Origin: Candidatus Latescibacterota bacterium | GTDB lineage: Bacteria; Latescibacterota; UBA2968; GCA-2709665 | Reading direction: 5' to 3' | Assembly (NCBI GenBank): GCA_012271065.1 | Contig: JAAXHE010000112.1 | Location: 1 to 64,000 of the forward strand | DNA: 64,000 bases | Part shown: piece after piece, positions 43,427-52,362 of the stretch | Numbering within the stretch: position 1 is the first letter of the stretch | How the letters are laid out: each line of letters opens with the position of its first letter | Translations under genes and position numbers: made by a program | The notes under the pieces: generated by a model | What the model saw: the letters and a program-made list of their open reading frames with translations, nothing else | Database searches by the model: none | Told to the model about the DNA's origin: nothing

Positions 43427-45256
43427 TTACATTTCCATACGCAGGACGGCGAGGAATGCCTCCTGTGGAATCTCGATGTTTCCCACCTGCTTCATCCTTC
43501 GTTTCCCTTCCCTCTGTCTTTCCAGAAGCTTGCGCTTTCGGGTCACGTCTCCACCGTAACATTTCGCGGTGACGTTTTTTCGGAAGGGGCGCACGGATGT
43601 TCTTGAGATGATTTTCCTGCCGATGGCGGCCTGGATGACAACCTCGAACATCTGTCGCGGAATGAGTTCCTTGAGTTTGGAACAGATCGCCCGTCCCCAT
43701 TCGTAAGCCTTGACGCGATGGACTACGGCGGACAGCGCGTCGACGGGGTCTTCATTGATGAGCAGGTCGAGCTTCACCAGGTCGGCGGCCCGGTGTTCCC
43801 TGTATTCGTAGTCGAACGAGGCGTATCCTCGACTGACGGATTTCAGACGGTCGTAAAAGTCGAGCACAATCTCGGAAAGTGGGAGTTCGTAACGCAGCAG
43901 CGCGCGAGTCGGATCCACAAACTCCGTGGTAATATAGATTCCACGGCGGTCCTGGGCAACCTGCATGGCTGCGCCGATGTATTCCGCCGGAACCAGAATC
44001 TGTGCGTTGAGTACGGGTTCCGCTATTTCTTCGATCTGAACGGCCGGCGGCATTTCGGCGGGATTGTGCACGACTTCGACGTCGCCGTTGGTGAGAAGCA
44101 CTTCGTACTCCACGTTGGGTACGGTGGTGATGATGTCCATGTCGAATTCCCGTGCAAGGCGCTCCTGGACGATCTCCATGTGAAGCAGGCCCAGGAAGCC
44201 GCAGCGGAAGCCGAACCCCAGTGCCGTGGACGTTTCCGGCTCGAAACGGAGCGACGCGTCGTTCAGGCGCAGTTTCTCCAGGGCGGTTCGGAGGTCAGTA
44301 TAGTCTTCCGCGTCGACCGGATAGACGCCGGAAAAGACCATCGGCTTGACTTCCTGGTACCCTGGCAGCGGTTCCCTGGCGGGGCGGCTGCACCCCGTAA
44401 CGGTGTCTCCCATGTGGAGTTCTTCCAGGTCCTTCACGCCGGCAATGAGATATCCGACTTCTCCGGCCTGCAGCGTGCCTGTCTTGACGCGCCTGAGTCG
44501 GAGTACGCCGATTTCCTCGGCTTCGAACTCTCGCGCCGTTGAGAAAAACCGAATGGGCATGCCGGTCTGCAGGCTGCCCTGGAATACGCGAACGGAGGCG
44601 ACAGCCCCGCGGTACCGGTCGAAGATCGAGTCGAAGATCAGGGCCTGGAGTTCCGCATCCGGATCGCCCTTCGGCGGTGGAATCAGGTCGATGATCGCCT
44701 GCAGCACGCCCTCGACGCCAACGCCCTCTTTGGCGCTTATCTTGTGGATTTCGGACTCTTCGACACCCAGGAGGTCGTGGATCTGCAGGACCACCCTGTC
44801 CACGTCCACGTTGGGCAGATCGATCTTGTTGATAACCGGGATGATCTCGAGGTCCTGATCAAGCGCGAGCAGCACGTTGCTGATCGTCTGCGCCTCCACG
44901 CCCTGCGCGGCGTCGACCAAAAGGAGCGCGCCTTCGCAGGCAGCCAGGCTTCGGGAAACCTCGTAAGAAAAATCGACGTGTCCAGGTGTGTCGATGAGGT
45001 TGAGGGTGTATCTCCGACCGTCGGGACGCACGTACTCCATCCGGACGGCGTGCGACTTGATGGTAATGCCGCGTTCTCTTTCCAGGTCCATATCGTCCAG
45101 AACCTGATCCACCATCTCATTCTGAGAAAGGGTCGAGGTCGTTTCCAGGAGGCGGTCCGCCAGGGTCGACTTGCCGTGGTCGATGTGGGCGATGATGCAG
45201 AAGTTTCTGATATTCCGGGTATTCATCCTCGGGACACGCTCATGCTTCTGTTCCAT
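43427..45256 (-). CDS. lepA: Translation elongation factor 4 (LepA)
   Basis: A 609-residue GTPase: P-loop AHIDHGKST (residues 23-31), [12 protein letters not shown] switch [13 protein letters not shown] switch II, NKIDLPN, and the C-terminal LepA-specific domain ending VLERQ-type helix [17 protein letters not shown] and [12 protein letters not shown]. It acts on stalled ribosomes, back-translocating tRNAs. The annotated ATG adds ten residues to the usual [11 protein letters not shown] start; ATG 45226 is a good alternative, since neither has a clear ribosome site. A sigma-70-type promoter lies at 45359-45387. lepB follows. Confidence 0.96.
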   Translation of the reverse strand: MEQKHERVPRMNTRNIRNFCIIAHIDHGKSTLADRLLETTSTLSQNEMVDQVLDDMDLERERGITIKSHAVRMEYVRPDGRRYTLNLIDTPGHVDFSYEVSRSLAACEGALLLVDAAQGVEAQTISNVLLALDQDLEIIPVINKIDLPNVDVDRVVLQIHDLLGVEESEIHKISAKEGVGVEGVLQAIIDLIPPPKGDPDAELQALIFDSIFDRYRGAVASVRVFQGSLQTGMPIRFFSTAREFEAEEIGVLRLRRVKTGTLQAGEVGYLIAGVKDLEELHMGDTVTGCSRPAREPLPGYQEVKPMVFSGVYPVDAEDYTDLRTALEKLRLNDASLRFEPETSTALGFGFRCGFLGLLHMEIVQERLAREFDMDIITTVPNVEYEVLLTNGDVEVVHNPAEMPPAVQIEEIAEPVLNAQILVPAEYIGAAMQVAQDRRGIYITTEFVDPTRALLRYELPLSEIVLDFYDRLKSVSRGYASFDYEYREHRAADLVKLDLLINEDPVDALSAVVHRVKAYEWGRAICSKLKELIPRQMFEVVIQAAIGRKIISRTSVRPFRKNVTAKCYGGDVTRKRKLLERQREGKRRMKQVGNIEIPQEAFLAVLRMEM

Positions 45257-45358
45257 TCAGGGAAAAGGTGGCCTCACACCATCTTGTTTTCAGGCCGGGA
45301 CATTATTTACAACTTCAAAAAATTCAACCGTCTACACACGCATTTTATAGAAGGTTAG

Positions 45359-45387
45359 AATATACTCTGTTAGGGGTTTGAAGTCAA
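45359..45387 (-). promoter_or_regulatory. Sigma-70-type promoter of lepA-lepB
   Basis: On the minus strand TTGACT (45387-45382), a 17-base spacer and TATATT (45364-45359) form a near-consensus promoter about 100 bp before the lepA start. The rest of the 340-bp divergent gap (45257-45596) is AT-rich to about 45360 and then GC-rich, with no gene. Confidence 0.7.
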
Positions 45388-45596
45388 CCGCTGAAGGGGA
45401 AACGCCGGGGCCTTTACCGCCCGGATGACATTATTTCGACGATGGGCCGGAAGATCGGACCGGGGCCGGGGAGGAGTGAGGGACATGACCAGGTACCGGC
45501 TCTCGGGCGCAAAGGGGTTGACACCGCTGGAAACCCGACGGTATATTTCGGAATATTGAGAAAGAAGGCAACGGACAATGGGAGGTAGCAGCACTC

Positions 45597-46808
45597 ATGC
45601 ATAGGCTTCGGATTGCGGTGATCGGCGTGGGGGTGGATCCGGGTTCCCGGGCGCGCCAGTATCTCGGTACAATCGCCCGGTTGTCGGATCATTACGAACT
45701 GGTCGGAATCTGCGACCGTGACGAACGCGCACTGGCCGAAGCGTCAGCCGGCGCTTCAACGGCCTGTTTCCGGGACATCGGGTCTCTCTTCGCTTCGGCC
45801 AGACCCGAAGTGGTGCTGAGTATGACGCCCAAGGACTCGCACGGCGTAATCGCGATGACGTCCGCGAGGCGAGGCGCGCATGTTGTTACCGAGATTCCGG
45901 TCGGGCTCACCCGAAGGTACGCGAAGGCCGTCGCGAGGACATGCGAAGAAAACGGCGTGTTATGGGAGGTGGCGGAGCAGGTGTGGTTGTGGCCCAGGGA
46001 GCGGCTTAAGAGAAAGGTCATCGAGGCAGGCATGCTCGGAGAGCTGACCCATTCCCGTCTGTGGTACCTGACGGGTCAATATCACGGATTCAACGGAGTC
46101 CGCACGTTGCTGGGCAGGGAGGCGAAGCGGGTGCTGGGCTTTTGCGGTGAAGTGCCGGCGCTTCCGTACGAGGCCTACGGCGGAGAGCGCGAGACCACGG
46201 TGATGTGGGACCATGCAGTGGTGGAGTTCGAGGGCGGTATCGTCTGCCTCTTCGAAAAACCGCCGCGCGTCTTCCCTTCCCCGGCACAGGGTTTCCCCAC
46301 CGGGTGGCACGTGGAAGGGACCCGTGGATTTCTGGACCAGGGCCAACTCGTGCTGTATGGCGAGAAAACTTCGCAGGCGTACGCACTGCAGGAGAGTTAC
46401 GTGGACGTCGGTGGTGAATCGGTACTGGATGTCGCGCACGTGGAAACGGATCCGCCGGTCTCATGGGAGAATCCTTACAGAAAGTGGCGAATCGGCTCGG
46501 CTGACGACGTCGCCAAGGCGAGCATTCTCGTCAGCTTTCACAATGCGATTACAACTGGCGGCCGGCCGCAGTACGGGCATGAAAACGCGCTGAAAGACTG
46601 GGAAATCTGCCTTGCCGTGCGGGAAAGCGCCAGGAGGGGAAATACGTGGGTCGACCTGCCCCTGGGCGAACCTACGGAGCTCGAGAGAAAAATCGAGGAG
46701 GAATTCGTCCGGCGCTACGGTCACGACCCCATTGAAGAGCCCGAGAAGCTGCTGGACGCCAATTTCACCCGGTCGGCCACCCTGTGGCCCTATGCGCATT
46801 GGCTGTGA
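45597..46808 (+). CDS. Gfo/Idh/MocA family oxidoreductase (EIP variant)
   Basis: A 403-residue dehydrogenase-type protein with a Rossmann start IAVIGVGVD (residues 6-14) lacking the usual GxGxxG spacing, CDRDERALAEA near 39, a MTPKDSH loop near 76, and HVVTEIPVGL in the place of the EKP motif, so the catalytic lysine is missing. A long C-terminal half includes GTRGFLDQG and WPYAHW. GGGAGG about 12 bases upstream supports ATG 45597. It is followed after 14 bases by an enolase-superfamily gene, a likely two-gene catabolic unit for an acid sugar or related compound. Confidence 0.8.
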   Translation: MHRLRIAVIGVGVDPGSRARQYLGTIARLSDHYELVGICDRDERALAEASAGASTACFRDIGSLFASARPEVVLSMTPKDSHGVIAMTSARRGAHVVTEIPVGLTRRYAKAVARTCEENGVLWEVAEQVWLWPRERLKRKVIEAGMLGELTHSRLWYLTGQYHGFNGVRTLLGREAKRVLGFCGEVPALPYEAYGGERETTVMWDHAVVEFEGGIVCLFEKPPRVFPSPAQGFPTGWHVEGTRGFLDQGQLVLYGEKTSQAYALQESYVDVGGESVLDVAHVETDPPVSWENPYRKWRIGSADDVAKASILVSFHNAITTGGRPQYGHENALKDWEICLAVRESARRGNTWVDLPLGEPTELERKIEEEFVRRYGHDPIEEPEKLLDANFTRSATLWPYAHWL

Positions 46809-46822
46809 GAGAGGAAATCCAC

Positions 46823-47932
46823 GTGAAAATCGATTCCGCGGAAATACGATACGTCGAACTGCCGCTGATTTCACCGTGGCGGACCGCCTACGGCGAGGAT
46901 GCGTCGATACACTCCGTGATGGTCAAGCTGTCGGGCGACGGGGCGGAAGCGTGGGGCGAGGCGGCGCCGTTCTACGCCCCCACCTATTCGCCGGAATCCG
47001 CGCGCTCCGTCTATGAGACCGCCCGCGTGTTTTTTCTGCCGCGGATCGTTGGCTGGACCCTGGAAACCGCAGAGGAAGTCGCCGAACGGATATCGATCTT
47101 CAAGGGGAATCCGTTCTCCAAAGCCGCGGTTGAAACGGCCTGGTGGGCGCTCGACAGCAAATTGAACGGCGTCCCCCTCTGGCGCGCGCTGGGTGCGGAA
47201 GAGCCGGTGGTGCGGTGCGGCGCCGATTTCGGGGTCCAGGATACGATTGACGAGCTTCTCGCGCTGATCCAGGACGCCGTGGACGCGGGCTTTCCGCGGA
47301 TCAAGCTGAAGGTGAAACACGGATGGGATATTGAGATGCTGGATGCTGTGAGGTCTGCCTTTCCCGATCCCGTGATTCACGTGGACTGCAACTCCGGCTA
47401 CGACCTTAAGGCGGATTTTGATACGCTGGCGGCTTTCGACCGGTTCAACCTGGCGATGATCGAACAGCCCCTCGACCATACGGATCTCATCGACCACGCC
47501 GAGTTGCAGCGTCGCATCGAGACGCCGGTGTGCCTGGATGAATCGGTCACGCGCCCCCGCGACTTCGAGCTGGCGTTGAAAATCGACGCGTGCCGCGTGA
47601 TCAACGTAAAGCCGGGACGCGTGGGCGGGCTGGACAACGCGGTGCGGATTCACAATATGGCGCGAGACGCGGGGATGCCGGCGTGGGTTGGCGGGATGCT
47701 GGAAAGCGGGGTGGGTGCGGGTATCTGCGCTGCGTTGGGAACGCTGCCGGGATTCACCTATCCGGCGGACGTGTTTCCTTCTTCCAAATTCTACGCTGAA
47801 GATATTACGGATCGATGGGTCGAACAGGACGAAAACTGCAATGTCGTACTGGACGAAACGCCCGGAGTGGGATTCGATCCGGTACAGGAACGCCTGGATG
47901 CGGTGACAGCGATGCGGGAGGTGATTGAATAA
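46823..47932 (+). CDS. Enolase-superfamily enzyme (o-succinylbenzoate synthase / N-acylamino acid racemase-like)
   Basis: A 369-residue protein. The catalytic lysine motif is RIKLKVKHGWD near residue 160 (KxK), the metal ligands are Asp in HVDCNSGYD near 188, Glu in MIEQPLDH near 213 and Asp in CLDESVT near 237, and the second lysine is in INVKPGRVGG near 261. A GGMLESGVG loop near 289 is typical of the OSBS/NAAAR group. It removes an alpha proton next to a carboxylate. No menaquinone genes are near, so racemisation or dehydration in catabolism is more likely than menaquinone synthesis. GTG 46823, with GAGAGGA eight bases upstream, is the start. Confidence 0.85.
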   Translation: MKIDSAEIRYVELPLISPWRTAYGEDASIHSVMVKLSGDGAEAWGEAAPFYAPTYSPESARSVYETARVFFLPRIVGWTLETAEEVAERISIFKGNPFSKAAVETAWWALDSKLNGVPLWRALGAEEPVVRCGADFGVQDTIDELLALIQDAVDAGFPRIKLKVKHGWDIEMLDAVRSAFPDPVIHVDCNSGYDLKADFDTLAAFDRFNLAMIEQPLDHTDLIDHAELQRRIETPVCLDESVTRPRDFELALKIDACRVINVKPGRVGGLDNAVRIHNMARDAGMPAWVGGMLESGVGAGICAALGTLPGFTYPADVFPSSKFYAEDITDRWVEQDENCNVVLDETPGVGFDPVQERLDAVTAMREVIE

Positions 47933-48039
47933 GGGGACGTCTCGACCGCGCTCAGAATGACGGGAAAGCCGATTCTCGAACCCGTCGGTAACCGTCAATG
48001 ATCCCCGTCGCAGGCTGAAAATGCGTTGGATTTTTTGTT

Positions 48040-49386
48040 TTAGAAAAGCCGCGCCAGCAGGTCGTCTGCGAGGGTCTCCATGGCCGGGGCAGTGCCCACG
48101 CCGCCCAGAGAGGAGTTGGCCGCCCAGGTTTCGTATCCGCCCTCCTCGGAAAGGGCTCTGTCGGTACAGATGTAGCCGATGTAACCGTTGGCGAGACTTA
48201 CGACAAAGACCGGACTGGCGTGCGCCCGGGTCTTGATTCCCAGGCCGGACTCCACGAAGACCTCGCCCGGAAGCGCCACGATGGCGGCGTGGCCGAGTCT
48301 GAATGCCTGCACCTGGGCGCTCATACTGGATGGGAGCTTCGCCAGGCGTTGACATTCCATCGCGTAGATGTCCACGATGGACCGCGGGATGGGCTGACCG
48401 ACGACCCAACTGAAGGGGCCTTTGTCGTATTTTGGAGGATCGTCGGGCGACGCAAGGATTTTTTCAGCCATTTCCAGGTCTTCGGGCGTGATCGTTCTGG
48501 GCGAGAAATCGAACGAACCGGCAGCGGCCGCGAGATCCAGACTATCCTGCATGTCCATCAGCTGGATTTCGGTGAGCATGTGGCCGGCCAGGACGTTGGC
48601 CATTTTCTTTGCGTGCGCATGACCGCTGTCCTTCCACCTGCGTCGACCGCTGAAGTCGATATTGTTGATCTGGCCGGACGCCGCATTCCACAGCAGGGGG
48701 ACGCATTCGCCGCCCAGATAACGGCGCATCAGCCTGAAGAAGTGTCCGAAGTAATCCGCCGAGATGCCACCTCCGGCGCCGATGTAGTGCAGGGAGTAAC
48801 TGGCAATGGCCGACAGCGGATTGCCGTTCAGGTCCTCCACGTAGAACATTGCGAGTTCCGGGTCAGTGGGGCCCGAGGGTTTGATCAGGTTTGGGTCGGC
48901 CACCCCCGGGTTCATCCGCACGGTCCCGTCCTTCATCCGCCAGCGGCGATTGAAGGCGATGCGGTCTTCCTCCACGCTTGCGAAGCCGATTCGGGCGGGT
49001 CGCAGGCGGCGGCACGCGAGTTCTGCCGCGTCCGCGATCTTGAGGTGGAGCCATTCGATATAGTCAGAATCGCCGTCCGTACCCAGCAAGTCGGCGATGC
49101 CGCCCCCACTGTGTGTGTGGGTCGCATTGATCATCGTGTTTTCGATCGGGATGCCGCACCGCTGCGCCACGCGCTGCCTTGCGCGGTCCGCGATATTCCG
49201 CGGCACGGCGATGAGATCGCAGGTGATGAAGGCGACGCGGGTATGGCCGTTGTCCAGGACGAGGGCTTTGGCCAGGAGTTCGTCGTGGACGTCATCGGCA
49301 TATCCCGGCCGATGCCCCCCGGGAATGGTCACGCCCAGCCAGGGGGTGATGTTGGCCGTGGCGACGCCTGCCTGTAAAGCGCCCAT
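48040..49386 (-). CDS. Neutral/alkaline ceramidase-like protein (paralogue 2)
   Basis: A 448-residue relative of the protein at 3448-4722, with ANITPWLGVTIPGGH at the start, NATHTHSGGG near residue 87, FNRRWRMKDGTVRMNPG near 145 and NAASGQINNIDF near 235 (the metal-binding positions). No signal peptide. The pair share FNRR..., KDGTVR.NPG and ...GDINN/GQINN features, so they arose by duplication or parallel recruitment. It is the last gene of the three-gene unit starting at 51541 and ends about 108 bp from the convergent enolase-superfamily gene; that gap has a T-rich run but no strong stem. Confidence 0.82.
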   Translation of the reverse strand: MGALQAGVATANITPWLGVTIPGGHRPGYADDVHDELLAKALVLDNGHTRVAFITCDLIAVPRNIADRARQRVAQRCGIPIENTMINATHTHSGGGIADLLGTDGDSDYIEWLHLKIADAAELACRRLRPARIGFASVEEDRIAFNRRWRMKDGTVRMNPGVADPNLIKPSGPTDPELAMFYVEDLNGNPLSAIASYSLHYIGAGGGISADYFGHFFRLMRRYLGGECVPLLWNAASGQINNIDFSGRRRWKDSGHAHAKKMANVLAGHMLTEIQLMDMQDSLDLAAAAGSFDFSPRTITPEDLEMAEKILASPDDPPKYDKGPFSWVVGQPIPRSIVDIYAMECQRLAKLPSSMSAQVQAFRLGHAAIVALPGEVFVESGLGIKTRAHASPVFVVSLANGYIGYICTDRALSEEGGYETWAANSSLGGVGTAPAMETLADDLLARLF

Positions 49387-49410
49387 TTGAGGTCTCCTGT
49401 TGTGGCGGGA

Positions 49411-50412
49411 TTACTCGATACTCAGAAACTCGCCGCCCCGGCGCGCGGATTCTTCCGCCATGATGCATGCTCTGGCAACGGCCAGCACGTCGGAGGTGGA
49501 GATGAAGTTCTCCTCGCCGCCTGAGAACGCGTTCACCATCGATTCCACAAAGCTGCTGTTGCGTTCAGGTGGGAACTCGGGCTCGTACGCGCCCTTGCCG
49601 TCGGCAACGATGAGCAGGCTGTCTGACGCATACGCCCTGAGGTGGGCCGATCCCTTCGTGCCCATGATGATGAAGCGCGTGTCGCCGAATGACGGAGAGT
49701 CTTCGGGAGTCAGCCAATCCGCGGTGAGCAGCGCGCAGGCTCCGGTACTCAACTGAAATGACGCCTGAATGTGGTCCATCTCAAGCTTTTGCGGGCCGTG
49801 CGTATGCCTCTTGCACGTGCCGAGCGCATGCACGCCCACGCATTCGGCGCCCGTGAGCCAGCGGACCTGGTCCACGCCGTGGCACGCGACGTCGCTGAAG
49901 GTGCCCGTATAGATCTGCGGATCGAAATACCAGTCGGGAGCCCATGGGCCGAGCTTGTGGGGATGGGTGGAGATCAGGCTGACGATCTCGCCGAGTTCTC
50001 CTGCGAGAATGGCTTCCCTCAGCGCGATGAAAGGCGGGTAACCACGGGAGGTATAGAACATGGTCAGGCGGATGTTGTGACGCTGGACTGCGGTTCGGAT
50101 ACGATCCCAATCGTCCAGAGAACGGCAGAGCGGTTTGTCCAGGAACACATGGGCGCCCGCCGCGGCGCAGGTCTCGACCATGTCCACCTTCTCGTGGTGG
50201 CCCACGCCTTCCATGACCACGTCGGCGCGTGTCGCGTCCAGCATGTCCGTCAACGTGGGATAGCGGGGGACGTCGACGTCGCGTGTGTACTGTTCGTAAA
50301 GGGCGTCGTCGTGTTCCACGATGCCGACGAGTTCCGCGTTGGAGGCGTTGACCGCGGACCTGAACATGCCGCCGATGTGTCCGTAATGGACACCCATAAC
50401 ACCAATTTTCAT
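49411..50412 (-). CDS. Gfo/Idh/MocA family oxidoreductase (canonical DKP)
   Basis: A 333-residue dehydrogenase-type protein: Rossmann start IGVMGVHYGH, EHDDALYEQY near residue 36 and VFLDKPLC near 91, which keeps the catalytic lysine unlike its two relatives in this window. HPHKLGPWAPD near 145 and GVDQVRWLTGAE near 177 lie in the substrate domain, with a conserved Asp/His pair (CHGVDQ). It probably oxidises a sugar or cyclitol with NAD. It lies 24 bases before the ceramidase-like gene and 10 bases after the enolase-superfamily gene on the same strand. Confidence 0.86.
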   Translation of the reverse strand: MKIGVMGVHYGHIGGMFRSAVNASNAELVGIVEHDDALYEQYTRDVDVPRYPTLTDMLDATRADVVMEGVGHHEKVDMVETCAAAGAHVFLDKPLCRSLDDWDRIRTAVQRHNIRLTMFYTSRGYPPFIALREAILAGELGEIVSLISTHPHKLGPWAPDWYFDPQIYTGTFSDVACHGVDQVRWLTGAECVGVHALGTCKRHTHGPQKLEMDHIQASFQLSTGACALLTADWLTPEDSPSFGDTRFIIMGTKGSAHLRAYASDSLLIVADGKGAYEPEFPPERNSSFVESMVNAFSGGEENFISTSDVLAVARACIMAEESARRGGEFLSIE

Positions 50413-50422
50413 TTTCTGACTC

Positions 50423-51541
50423 CTACCCGGAATAACGTCTCACCCTTTTCCGGTCCAACTCGATCCCCAGTCCCGGTGTGGTGGGTATGGTAAGCAGGCC
50501 GGCGTCGTCGAGCTGGAAAGGTTCGGTGAGGATGTCTTCTATGTACGGCGACGGGGTGATGTACTCCACCCAGCGGGCCGTCGGATGGGCGGCGGCCAGG
50601 TGGAGGTCCGCCGCCAGGCCTACCGCGGTGTTCCATCCGTGGGTCACCAGCAGCACGTTGTGATTGCAGGCGTGCCAGAGGATGCGGCGGGTCTCCGATA
50701 GGCCGCCGACTTTCGTGGCGTCCGGCTGAACGATATCGAAAGCGCCGCGCGCAATCCAGGCAATGAAGCTCTGTCGACGGGTCAGGACCTCGCCCCCGGC
50801 GATGGGGACAGGGGCGTTTTGACGGAGGGCGATGAATCCCTCCAGATCGTCCGGCGGCAGGGCTTCCTCGAACCAGACCACGTCGTAGTCGGCCAGCATC
50901 CGCGCGGTTTCGAGCGCCCATTTATACCCGTGCGGCCAGAACTGATCGCTGCCGCCCGCGTCGACCATCAGTTCGACATCCGGCCCCACCGTGTCTCGAG
51001 CGAGCTTGACGAGACGCTCGTCGGTGCGCCTGTCCTCGCGGCCGAAGGGTCCCCAACCGAGCTTGAGCGCGCGAAAACCCCGGGAAACGGCCGACTCCAG
51101 AGTCTGTTTGAAAGCAGCGTCATCTGCCTCGAAGAGGAGGGAGCCATAGGGCTTGATCCTGTGTCGGTAGTATCCGCCCAGGAGGCGACCCACGGGTTGT
51201 CCGCTGGCTTTGCCCAGGAGGTCCCACAATGCGATGTCGATGCCCGAAATGGCGTGCGTGACCGAGCCGCCCCGGCCCTGCCAGAAGGTCGACTGGTGGA
51301 GTTTTTCGGAGACGCGCTCCGGTTCGATGGCCGACTCGCCGATGAAGTGGGGTTTCAGAAGATCCAGCGCGGCGTCCACCAGGGCCCTGCTGGTGGCCAC
51401 GCTTCCCAGGCCGGTCAGGCCGCTGTCCGTATGCACTTCCAACAGCGTGTGCAGGTTTTCCGACGGCGGCGTTTCGGCCGTCCAGCCGGATTTCGGCGTT
51501 GCGCCCATGAGGGCGATTGTCTCTATGCCTGTAATCTTCAT
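50423..51541 (-). CDS. Mandelate racemase / muconate lactonising enzyme-like sugar acid dehydratase
   Basis: A 372-residue enolase-superfamily protein: GIETIALMGATP at the start, ISGIDIALWDLLGK near residue 97, FRALKLGWGPFG near 156 with the acid/base lysine, metal ligands in LMVDAGGSDQ near 190, FEEALPP near 218 and GGEVLT near 245, and the catalytic histidine in LVTHGWNT near 295 that marks the mandelate racemase group. Proteins like this dehydrate sugar acids such as galactonate. It leads a unit with Gfo/Idh and ceramidase-like genes. The substrate is not identifiable. Confidence 0.88.
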   Translation of the reverse strand: MKITGIETIALMGATPKSGWTAETPPSENLHTLLEVHTDSGLTGLGSVATSRALVDAALDLLKPHFIGESAIEPERVSEKLHQSTFWQGRGGSVTHAISGIDIALWDLLGKASGQPVGRLLGGYYRHRIKPYGSLLFEADDAAFKQTLESAVSRGFRALKLGWGPFGREDRRTDERLVKLARDTVGPDVELMVDAGGSDQFWPHGYKWALETARMLADYDVVWFEEALPPDDLEGFIALRQNAPVPIAGGEVLTRRQSFIAWIARGAFDIVQPDATKVGGLSETRRILWHACNHNVLLVTHGWNTAVGLAADLHLAAAHPTARWVEYITPSPYIEDILTEPFQLDDAGLLTIPTTPGLGIELDRKRVRRYSG

Positions 51542-51945
51542 TCGGTGGAAACCAATCGGTAAAGGTGCGAAACAGGACGGTCCGGACGCTCGGGTTTTGA
51601 GAAGTTGAACCGGAAAGACATTGGCATCATGATGATTCCGCCGCGTGTGCCTATACGGGTTGGTCTACTTGCGCCAATATATGGATTCGGCGTCCTGGCT
51701 TCAACAGGAAATCGAGGCTGACTGGCGTATATCGATCTGCCAAAATGGCAGATCCCTGGCATTCGCGTGGTCCATTCGAAATCGAAATCTTTTGTCGACC
51801 GGCTTGATATATCGTAACATGATAAATTCCAATATGATAGACGCGGCACACTCTTTAAGGTACGAATGTTGCATGCTCTATGGGCCTATAACAGGTTACC
51901 GAAATCTGGCCGTCGAGTAGCAGCAAACGAGGCCGCCAGCAAAAA
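51542..51945. other. AT-rich gap upstream of the dehydratase unit
   Basis: About 400 bases with no coding frame of convincing character. It includes a small hairpin CTGCC-AAAAT-GGCAG near 51737-51752 and AT-rich DNA to about 51840, likely promoter DNA for the minus-strand unit. Confidence 0.35.
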
Positions 51946-52070
51946 GAGGGTAGACGTAAGCCGGTAGACGGGAGAGATTGACTGCCTTGTGAGGTCTCTT
52001 TTCGTGCCGGAGGCAAGAAAGAATAAAACATCGAGCAAGGGCTTCTTCTACCGTCTACCCTCTCACCGCT
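51946..52070. repeat. Dispersed ~130-bp repeat with inverted ends, copy 3
   Basis: Shares with copy 2 the core AGAGATTGACTGCC, TTGTGAGGT, CTCTTTTCGTGCCG and AGGC, then AAGGxxTTCTTCTACCGTCT. Its ends, GAGGGTAGACG... and ...TCTACCCTCTCACCGC, are inverted repeats. It is followed by a C-rich/G-rich hairpin (52080-52119) and a GGGC palindrome, a cluster of repeats upstream of lon. Confidence 0.75.
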
Positions 52071-52133
52071 TTTAGGAAACCTCTCCCCCCAACCCCCTCA
52101 CCTAAAGGAAAGGGGGAGGAAAATCAACAAGGC

Positions 52134-52158
52134 GGGCGACCACGAGGGTCGCCCCTAC
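52134..52158. repeat. GGGC...GCCC palindrome, ACGAG-centred type
   Basis: GGGCGACC (52134-52141) pairs perfectly with GGTCGCCC (52147-52154) around ACGAG, followed by CTAC. Outer arms match the palindromes at 26342 and 54914. The rest of the gap to lon (52159-52362) holds no gene and presumably the lon promoter; no classical heat-shock operator was seen. Confidence 0.6.
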
Positions 52159-52362
52159 AAGATCAACTGTGGCACGGGACAAAGCATGAAGCGTCTGGCG
52201 TTTCGACAGGCACGACAGGAGCGGCGAACGCAGTGGGTCACAATGAAGCGGCTAATGAATGTTGCCATATTTCCCGGACAGGGCGTTCGATTCGGCAAAC
52301 CTGTCTGGAATGAACGCGATTCAATGTATCGTGATTCTTGACCAACAAAAGGAGCGAATCGA

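Noticed and set aside
46823..47932. menC assignment
   Set aside because: No other menaquinone genes nearby and the OSBS/NAAAR group is functionally mixed.
52080..52119. C-rich then G-rich segment as a lon-upstream terminator
   Set aside because: The pairing is imperfect, the loop is long and no T run follows; it is more likely part of the repeat cluster.
52159..52362. CIRCE or other heat-shock operator upstream of lon
   Set aside because: No TTAGCACTC/GAGTGCTAA-type inverted repeat is present.
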